A DNA stretch of 14,315 nt, from positions 1-14,315 of the forward strand of contig JAPLSD010000391.1 of NCBI GenBank assembly GCA_026398835.1. Reading direction: 5' to 3'. Under the pieces are notes generated by a model. The model was given only the letters and a program-made list of their open reading frames with translations, was not told where the DNA came from and made no database searches. Source of the DNA: Pseudomonas sp. GTDB taxonomy: Bacteria > Pseudomonadota > Gammaproteobacteria > Pseudomonadales > Pseudomonadaceae. Positions 1-4,906 of this stretch are shown here, in pieces (position 1 is the stretch's first letter; every line of letters begins with the position of its first letter). The position numbers were made by a program, and so were the translations under genes.

Positions 1-449
1 GTCGCCCCGCGGAACAGATGAGAGCGCTCCTTGACCCACTCGCAGAAATGGCTGATGCCGTAATGACCCAGACCGTTGCTGGCGATGTTGCGCATCTCAA
101 GCCAAGTGGCGTTAATGTTCTCCCACATGTCGGCGGTGATGCGCCCACGCACCGCATGAGCATTGGCCCGCGCTGCCTGTAGGCAGCAATAGATACTCCC
201 GGGGTTGGTTTCATCCAGAGCGAAGAAGTGCAACATGCGCTCGGTGTGGAGCTCACCATAGCGCGCGTTGTAGTCGTCCAGCGTGCCGGCGGCCAGCAGC
301 GACATCGCCAGCTCAGCGCGGCCATCGGTGCGCCCGGCCTGGGGCATCAGCGATAGCGAGTAACTGACTTCGAGCATGCGCGCCAGGTTTTCGGCACGCT
401 CCAGGTAACGGGACATCCAGTAGAGGTCCGAAGCGGTTCTTGAAAGCAT
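1..449 (-). CDS. Alpha-E domain protein (COG2307/DUF403), C-terminus cut off by window edge
   Basis: The first 149 residues are visible and the reading frame is still open at base 1. The protein begins MLSRTASDLYWMSRYLERAE and continues with RMLEVSYSLSL, the conserved opening of alpha-E proteins, an all-helical family of roughly 310 residues. No enzymatic activity is established. The family is almost always encoded next to a circularly permuted ATP-grasp protein, as here, and the pair has been predicted from genome context to take part in forming peptide-like bonds. The ATG at 449-447 has a strong GGAGGA ribosome site (462-457) seven bases upstream. That site overlaps the last codons of the upstream gene, whose stop codon lies only 3 bp away, so the two genes are very likely translationally coupled. 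A transglutaminase-like gene may follow outside the window (inference). Confidence 0.9.
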   Translation of the reverse strand, partial: MLSRTASDLYWMSRYLERAENLARMLEVSYSLSLMPQAGRTDGRAELAMSLLAAGTLDDYNARYGELHTERMLHFFALDETNPGSIYCCLQAARANAHAVRGRITADMWENINATWLEMRNIASNGLGHYGISHFCEWVKERSHLFRGA

Positions 450-452
450 GTC

Positions 453-1862
453 TTAGTCCTCCACTACCCAAGTGTCTTTAGTGCCGCCGCCCTGGGACGA
501 GTTCACCACCAGCGAACCTTCGCGCAGTGCCACGCGGGTCAGGCCACCGGGAACCAGGCGGGTTTCACTTCCCGACAATACGAACGGGCGCAAGTCAATG
601 TGGCGAGGGGCAATACCGTTTTCGACAAAGGTCGGGCACGTGGACAGGCACAGCGTCGGTTGAGCGATGTAGGCCTCAGGACGGGCCTTGAGGCGCGCAC
701 GGAAATCCTCGATTTCCGCTGCAGTGGCCGCCGGTCCCACCAGCATCCCGTAGCCGCCGGAACCCTGGGTTTCCTTGACCACCAGCTCGGGCAGATTGGC
801 CAACACATGGGACAGTTCTTCCGGCTTGCGGCATTGCCAGGTGGGCACGTTTTTCAGGATCGGCTCTTCATCGAGGTAGAAGCGGATCATGTCAGTGACG
901 TAGGGGTAAATTGACTTGTCGTCCGCTACCCCGGTACCCACGGCATTGGCCAGGATCACGTTCCCCGAACGATAGGCAGCCACCAGTCCGGGGACACCCA
1001 GCATGGAGTCCGGGTTGAAGGACAGCGGATCGAGGAACGCATCGTCGAGGCGGCGATAGATGACATCCACCTGCTGCGGGCCCGAGGTGGTTCGCATATA
1101 GACACGATCATCGCGGACAAACAGATCGGCGCCCTCAACCAGTTCCACCCCCATTTCACGGGCCAGGAACGCGTGCTCAAAGTAAGCGCTGTTGAAGCGA
1201 CCCGGGGTCAGCACCACCGTCGTGGGATTGTCCAGGGGGCTGGAGCTTTTGAGGGTGTCCAGCAGCAGGTTCGGGTAATGATCGATGGGGGCTACACGCT
1301 GGGCGGCGAAGAGCTCGGGGAATAAGCGCATCATCATCTTGCGGTCTTCGAGCATGTAGCTGACGCCGCTTGGGGTACGCAGGTTGTCTTCCAGCACGTA
1401 GTAACTGCCGTCACCGTCACGCACCAGATCGACACCGGCGATATGGGCATAGATACCCCGATGCAAATTCAGGCCCCGCATGGCGACCTGATAACCCTCG
1501 TTGGCCAGAACCTGTTCGGCCGGAATGATGCCCTCCTTGAGAATCCGTTGGCCGTGGTAGATATCGGCCAGGAACATGTTCAATGCCTGGACCCGCTGAA
1601 TGCAGCCGCGCTCGACCATCTGCCATTCACTGGCCTTGATGCTGCGCGGAATGATGTCGAACGGAATCAACCGTTCAGTGCCCTGCTCGTCCCCGTATAA
1701 GGTGAAGGTGATGCCAGCTCGATGGAACAACAGGTCGGCTTCGCGACGACGCTGGTCCAGCAGCTCCAGAGGTGTGTCCGCTAACCAACGCGCGAACTCC
1801 TGGTAATGTGGGCGGCAGCCACCACTCGCATCATACATTTCATTAAAAAAAGCACGGGACAT
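453..1862 (-). CDS. Circularly permuted ATP-grasp protein (COG2308)
   Basis: This 469-residue protein has the usual length for the family. It contains the ATP-grasp glycine-rich loop motif VVKETQGSGGYGMLVGP, the family's LEDNLRTPSGVSYMLEDR block, and VYRRLDD-like text (VIYRRLDDAFLDPLSFNPDS). Relatives are predicted ATP-dependent carboxylate-amine ligases acting with the alpha-E protein; substrate and product are unknown. The frame can be extended two codons to a TTG at 1868, but AAGGAG (about 1874-1869) sits six bases before the ATG at 1862-1860 and runs straight into that TTG. I therefore choose the ATG start (MSRAFFNEMYD). The gene is followed after 3 bp by the alpha-E gene, forming an operon. 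Upstream lies a long non-coding stretch with sigma-54-type promoter sequences pointing at it, so nitrogen- or stress-linked control by an enhancer-binding protein is plausible. Confidence 0.92.
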   Translation of the reverse strand: MSRAFFNEMYDASGGCRPHYQEFARWLADTPLELLDQRRREADLLFHRAGITFTLYGDEQGTERLIPFDIIPRSIKASEWQMVERGCIQRVQALNMFLADIYHGQRILKEGIIPAEQVLANEGYQVAMRGLNLHRGIYAHIAGVDLVRDGDGSYYVLEDNLRTPSGVSYMLEDRKMMMRLFPELFAAQRVAPIDHYPNLLLDTLKSSSPLDNPTTVVLTPGRFNSAYFEHAFLAREMGVELVEGADLFVRDDRVYMRTTSGPQQVDVIYRRLDDAFLDPLSFNPDSMLGVPGLVAAYRSGNVILANAVGTGVADDKSIYPYVTDMIRFYLDEEPILKNVPTWQCRKPEELSHVLANLPELVVKETQGSGGYGMLVGPAATAAEIEDFRARLKARPEAYIAQPTLCLSTCPTFVENGIAPRHIDLRPFVLSGSETRLVPGGLTRVALREGSLVVNSSQGGGTKDTWVVED

Positions 1863-2119
1863 ACCCAACTCCTTGCCGCGATACAGACGGCATTTTTTTT
1901 ATAACTTCGTTATTTCAATAAGATGAGGCCTTACGTTGTTTTAGTGAGTACTGTTTCTGTCAAGCACCTCAGTGTGCGTCGTTAACTTCCTGTTTCATGC
2001 GGAAATGGATTCCTCACGATTCAGGCAATCCCTTGACGCGTCCCGACGCCAGAGATTTGGCCATTGTGGTTTGATTTCTGGCGCCCAACTTATAACGCTC
2101 CCCGTTATTTTTCTTCGTT

Positions 2120-2142
2120 AAAAACCACACTTTCGGTGGTTT
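2120..2142 (-). terminator. Terminator-like hairpin in the ATP-grasp leader
   Basis: On the minus strand AAACCAC (2142-2136) pairs perfectly with GTGGTTT (2128-2122) around a 7-nt loop, and the T-run continues to 2120. The stem has only three G-C pairs, so termination would be weak. It would end a transcript started at the distal sigma-54 promoter near 2464, giving an RNA of about 345 nt. It lies almost exactly at the expected start of a transcript from the proximal sigma-54 promoter, where it would instead be a 5' stem-loop. Confidence 0.4.
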
Positions 2143-2153
2143 GAAAGTACTTT

Positions 2154-2171
2154 TGCAAGGGCTGTGCCCAA
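2154..2171 (-). promoter_or_regulatory. Proximal sigma-54 (RpoN) promoter
   Basis: The minus strand reads TTGGGCACAGCCCTTGCA. The GGCAC-N5-TTGCA core matches the -24/-12 consensus (TGGCAC-N5-TTGCA) except for the first T, with exactly 10 bases between the invariant GG (2168-2167) and GC (2156-2155). Transcription would begin near 2143, leaving a leader of about 280 nt before the ATP-grasp start codon at 1862. Confidence 0.6.
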
Positions 2172-2229
2172 GTATTGGAACGACAGATAAAAAACGAATC
2201 CCCCCCTAAAAAAGATGCCATAGCGACAT

Positions 2230-2253
2230 TTTGCGTCATTATTGAGACGCAAA
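2230..2253. promoter_or_regulatory. Perfect 8-bp dyad, candidate enhancer site
   Basis: TTTGCGTC-N8-GACGCAAA is a perfect inverted repeat centred about 75 bp upstream of the -24 box of the proximal minus-strand sigma-54 promoter. That is within the usual range for an enhancer-binding-protein site. I do not recognise the regulator. It is not followed by a T-run on either strand, so it does not look like a terminator. Confidence 0.45.
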
Positions 2254-2324
2254 TCGATAAGGCGGCTGAAACGTTTTTTCCACTTGTAACTTGCACAGCT
2301 CTGGCGCGGACAAAAATGGTGCAA

Positions 2325-2340
2325 TTGGCAACTAAAGTGC
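2325..2340 (+). promoter_or_regulatory. Weak plus-strand sigma-54-like motif
   Basis: TTGGCAACTAAAGTGC has the invariant GG (2327-2328) and GC (2339-2340) with the correct 10-base spacing and a good TTGGCA -24 box, but a poor -12 box (GTGC instead of TTGC). It points to 2350 and beyond, where no plus-strand gene exists. A TATACT (2367-2372) just downstream could be a separate -10 element. Either may be chance in this AT-rich region. Confidence 0.2.
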
Positions 2341-2475
2341 GTTTTTTGCCCTATAAGCGGGAAATTTATACTCACTGTTTTTATTGCCCTTGTCATACAA
2401 CGCATCCCGCTCGGCGTGTCGATTAACATCGACGCACTATTAATGCCCCTAAAAATGCACCAAGCGATTCCCTGC

Positions 2476-2491
2476 GCAACGGAAGTGCCAA
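2476..2491 (-). promoter_or_regulatory. Distal sigma-54 (RpoN) promoter
   Basis: The minus strand reads TTGGCACTTCCGTTGC. It is a complete match to the TGGCAC-N5-TTGC core of RpoN promoters, with correct GG/GC spacing. The start site would be near 2464. The next coding sequence in that direction is about 600 bp away, and a terminator-like hairpin lies at 2142-2120, so the direct product may be a non-coding RNA or a very long leader. Inverted copies of TGACCCTGA (2528-2536 and 2596-2604) lie 40-115 bp upstream. Confidence 0.6.
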
Positions 2492-2575
2492 GTAGTGATG
2501 CAAAAAAGAATTCGAGAGAGGACGGCCTGACCCTGAGGTCTCGCTGTCCGTGTAGCGGAATAGACTAAATGCGGA

Positions 2576-2770
2576 TTACTCGAGGATTTTCTGGGTCAGG
2601 GTCACCGACGGCATTGTCGGCGTCATCATGACCGCCTTGGGGCGACAGGTGGCAAAGGGACTTTCGCCTGCTTTATAGGCAGTCCAAGGCAACAGGCACA
2701 CGAATAAAATGACCACGCCCACATAGAAAATCGCAATTCGCCAGATAACGCTGTTATCAGCGCAGACCAA
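2576..2770 (-). pseudogene. Remnant of an APC-family amino-acid permease
   Basis: An open frame of 64 codons begins only with a TTG lacking a ribosome site. Residues 6-40 ([13 protein letters not shown]...[14 protein letters not shown]) read exactly like one internal membrane segment plus loop of AAT-type amino-acid permeases (GabP/ProY/AroP relatives), which are about 450-490 residues long. After SPF the sequence departs from the family and stops within about 25 residues. Upstream text on the same strand ([13 protein letters not shown], another frame) also faintly recalls a permease segment, which would fit a degraded gene with frameshifts. The piece is too short to make a transporter. Expression of the fragment as a small membrane protein is possible but unsupported. 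Confidence 0.65.
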
Positions 2771-2803
2771 AGAAAAACATAATTTCGCCTACGAGTTCCA
2801 CCT

Positions 2804-3259
2804 TCAAGGCGTCACCTGATAACCCCGCCCTTGCAGGCAACTGGTATAGGCCGTTGAACTGGTCGTCGAACTGGTCTTTTGCTGCGCCCGGCGCTCCTGA
2901 CGCTGGCGCGCGCCACCCACCACAGCTCCAGCGGCGGCGGTTTCTTTGGCGCGATTTTGGCGATAGTTCTGCTTCACATCCTCATTGACACGATCATAAA
3001 GCTCGTCATGTTGATTTCCGCGCACCTGTGCTCCAGCCGCTCCGGCGGCACCCCCTACGGCGGCACCCCGTAGCCTTCCCCCGGAAGGAGGAGGCTGCGT
3101 GGAGGCGCTTTGACTGGCCGCCACGTTATGGCAGTCGTTGATGTCCAGCTGGATTTGTTGCGAATTTTGCCCCTTCATGGGCACGACCGTTTCAGCCCAT
3201 ACAGGGGCACAAACTAGCGACGCTGCGACGCACAGGCTGATGGACGGCAACCTACTCAT
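2804..3259 (-). CDS. Secreted glycine-zipper protein (YMGG-like)
   Basis: This predicted 151-residue protein is periplasmic or envelope-associated. The first 22 residues (MSRLPSISLCVAASLVCAPVWA) form a signal peptide with an AxA-like cleavage site. The mature part has a glycine/alanine-rich zipper (GRLRGAAVGGAAGAAGA, about residues 60-76), a second short one (AAAGAVVGGA), a charged segment between them, and an Arg/Gln-rich stretch. Cysteines near position 42 and close to the C-terminus (TSCLQGRGYQV) could form a disulfide, as in other YMGG-type proteins. The function is unknown; relatives are envelope-stress or outer-membrane-associated proteins. The frame is open back to 3331, but the ATG at 3259 is preceded by GGAGG and gives the signal peptide, so it is chosen. 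It appears to be monocistronic. Confidence 0.82.
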   Translation of the reverse strand: MSRLPSISLCVAASLVCAPVWAETVVPMKGQNSQQIQLDINDCHNVAASQSASTQPPPSGGRLRGAAVGGAAGAAGAQVRGNQHDELYDRVNEDVKQNYRQNRAKETAAAGAVVGGARQRQERRAQQKTSSTTSSTAYTSCLQGRGYQVTP

Positions 3260-3271
3260 GATGACCTCCGA

Positions 3272-3288
3272 CAGAGTCCGGGACTCTG
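3272..3288. promoter_or_regulatory. Palindrome just upstream of the glycine-zipper gene
   Basis: CAGAGTCC-G-GGACTCTG is a perfect 8-bp inverted repeat with a one-base centre, ending only a few bases upstream of the gene's GGAGG ribosome site. It is more likely an operator than an RNA hairpin because the spacer is too short for a loop without opening the inner pairs. The regulator is unknown. Confidence 0.4.
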
Positions 3289-3441
3289 CATGAACGCTGG
3301 GTCGGTAGACAGACAGGTAACTACATCGCACATCGCAATACTGGGCTTCGTACTACAAAAAAGAGTGTAGAACACGACCAGATTGTCCGTCTCCCGCACC
3401 CTCCTCCCTGGACTCTCGGAGCGCTATTGCCCCCTCTGCGT

Positions 3442-4815
3442 TCACGATGCCCTCAGGGGTTCCTCGATCCGCACCTTGGTCGCCACCGGGGTAGCCTCCA
3501 CGACTGGGGCATCAGCCGTCATGAATCGACGGCTGACGGTTCCATATAAGGTCCACCCGAGCATGGTGACAATGCCACCCAGCATCATTGCATCGGCACC
3601 GGCGCTATACAGCGCGTAGTAACTATAAGCAGCTGCGATATAGGCGATGCCATTGGTAAACAGGGCTTTGCGGGGAGTGACACCGGCAGCCTTCTGGATC
3701 GTCATCAACGCCGCCATCGACATCAAGTAAGGAACCAGATTGGTCACGACCGCGAGGTTGACGATCATGTCGAACTGTTTGCTCAGGTCCGGGCTGATGG
3801 TCATTAGCGTCAAGGCGGTCTGGCAAACCACCAGCACCAGCATGCCGGCGATGGGTGTGCCGGACGCGGTGGTTCTGGCGAATATCTTCAGAAAATAGCC
3901 GACATCGGCAGAACTTTTGAAGACTTGAGCAATGGTGAACTGCCAACCAAGCAGCGAACCGATACAGGCCACGATCATCAGCCCCATGACGATGTTGCCT
4001 ACCAGCGGCGTGAACATGGTGGCGAACGCCAGCCCGAACGGTGCTGTGGAGACAGCAAGGTCCATGTTCGGCACGATCCCGGCAATCACGTTAGTCGAGA
4101 CGATATAGATGACCGCTGCACCGATGGTCCCGCCCAATACGGCGATCGGCACATTACGCTCAGGATTTTCCACAGCGTCGGTGTTCGCGCACGCCGATTC
4201 AAGCCCCAGAAAGGCCCACAGAGTAATGGAGATCGATGCGCCAACGGCTTGAAGTAGCGGGGTGTCGTGGGGGTTCCAGGCGGCGATGTACAGCGATGAG
4301 TCGAACCAGAACCAGCCCAGTACCGACACCCCCAGCACCGGGATAATGACGCCCATGATGGTGACATTGCCGATCTGGCCGGTAATGCGCGGGCCGCCGA
4401 AGTTGGCAATGGTCGTCAACCACAGCAGCACCACGGTTGCCACCGCGACACCGATGGGCGTCAGCGTCACATGGAACAGTTCCGTCGCATAACCCACCGC
4501 CGTAATCGCGATGGCAACGTTGGCGATCAACAGCGACACGCCATAGGTGTAGTTGGCCATGAAATTGCCGGAGCGACCAAACGCGTATTCGGCATAACCC
4601 CCCATGCCGCCAGGCTTTCGACTGAAACGTCCACATTTAGCGAAGGCATAGGCCAATGCCAGCGAGCCGAGCGCTGTCACGATCCACGAGAAAATCGATA
4701 TAGTGCCCACTTGCGCCAGCTTGGACGGCAGCAGAACGATGCCCGACCCCAGCATGTTGATGGCCGTCAGCACGGTGAGTTGCACCACGCTCATCTTCTT
4801 CACAGTAGTTCCCAT
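3442..4815 (-). CDS. potE: Putrescine/ornithine antiporter
   Basis: This 457-residue, 12-segment inner-membrane APC transporter exchanges putrescine for ornithine and can also take up putrescine. Its sequence follows E. coli PotE closely through almost its full length: GSGI near 23-26, GGMGGYAEYAFG at 69-80, ANYTYGVSLLIANVAIAI, WAFLGLESACANTD, VENPERNVPIAVLGGT and LGWQFTIAQVFKSS. Residues reported to matter for polyamine transport in PotE are present one position earlier (Cys61, Glu76, Trp200, Glu206, Trp291, Trp421, Tyr424). The C-terminal tail is longer and different, with Met432 where E. coli has Glu433. The ATG at 4815 has GGAG eight bases upstream; the frame runs back to 4929 but that extension has no PotE counterpart. 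The upstream neighbour is an ornithine decarboxylase, the classic speF-potE pairing, with a terminator-like hairpin in between. Confidence 0.95.
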   Translation of the reverse strand: MGTTVKKMSVVQLTVLTAINMLGSGIVLLPSKLAQVGTISIFSWIVTALGSLALAYAFAKCGRFSRKPGGMGGYAEYAFGRSGNFMANYTYGVSLLIANVAIAITAVGYATELFHVTLTPIGVAVATVVLLWLTTIANFGGPRITGQIGNVTIMGVIIPVLGVSVLGWFWFDSSLYIAAWNPHDTPLLQAVGASISITLWAFLGLESACANTDAVENPERNVPIAVLGGTIGAAVIYIVSTNVIAGIVPNMDLAVSTAPFGLAFATMFTPLVGNIVMGLMIVACIGSLLGWQFTIAQVFKSSADVGYFLKIFARTTASGTPIAGMLVLVVCQTALTLMTISPDLSKQFDMIVNLAVVTNLVPYLMSMAALMTIQKAAGVTPRKALFTNGIAYIAAAYSYYALYSAGADAMMLGGIVTMLGWTLYGTVSRRFMTADAPVVEATPVATKVRIEEPLRAS

Positions 4816-4827
4816 GATTTGCACTCC

Positions 4828-4849
4828 AAAAACGCCCCTTCGCGGGGCG
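4828..4849 (-). terminator. Intrinsic terminator or attenuator between speF and potE
   Basis: On the minus strand CGCCCC (4849-4844) pairs with GGGGCG (4838-4833) around a 5-nt loop, followed directly by five T (4832-4828). This strong GC stem with a U-run lies in the 91-bp gap between the two genes. The potE ribosome site GGAG (4827-4824) begins immediately after the U-run. Full termination would deprive potE of speF transcription, so partial read-through or a separate potE promoter is needed. Confidence 0.75.
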
Positions 4850-4906
4850 CTGCATTGCGGATAGACGAATACCGGGATGCTTTTCCAGTGTCCGTTCAGG
4901 AACGTT

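Larger units (their letters stand above)
1863..2575. other. Non-coding region rich in regulatory signals upstream of the ATP-grasp operon
   Basis: About 710 bp without a convincing gene, clearly more AT-rich than its surroundings. Short open frames on both strands (about 60-100 codons, e.g. 2175-2426 and 2118-2429) lack good ribosome sites, resemble no family I know, and cross inverted repeats and promoter motifs. The region contains two strong sigma-54-type promoters on the minus strand, a weaker one on the plus strand, a perfect 8-bp dyad, a hairpin with a U-run, a CGCCAGA/TCTGGCG inverted repeat (2047-2053 and 2077-2083), and a run of seven C (2200-2206). Near the ATP-grasp gene there is a TTGACA (minus strand, 1964-1959) without a good -10 partner. 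Confidence 0.7.

Noticed and set aside
1931..1950. AAAACAAC on the minus strand, similar to Hfq/Crc target motifs
   Set aside because: Single copy about 75 nt from the start codon; Crc-regulated sites normally lie at the ribosome site, and CrcZ-like RNAs carry several copies.
2308..2324. Full NtrC site (TGCACC-N5-GGTGCA)
   Set aside because: Only one half matches well; the other half is degenerate, so it is mentioned only as a half-site.
2105..2429. Small ORFs in the intergenic region (63, 103 and 83 codons)
   Set aside because: They run through promoter motifs and hairpins, lack ribosome sites and show no conserved features.
3360..3441. Terminator after potE
   Set aside because: A T-run is visible on the minus strand near 3360 but I could not find a convincing stem before it.
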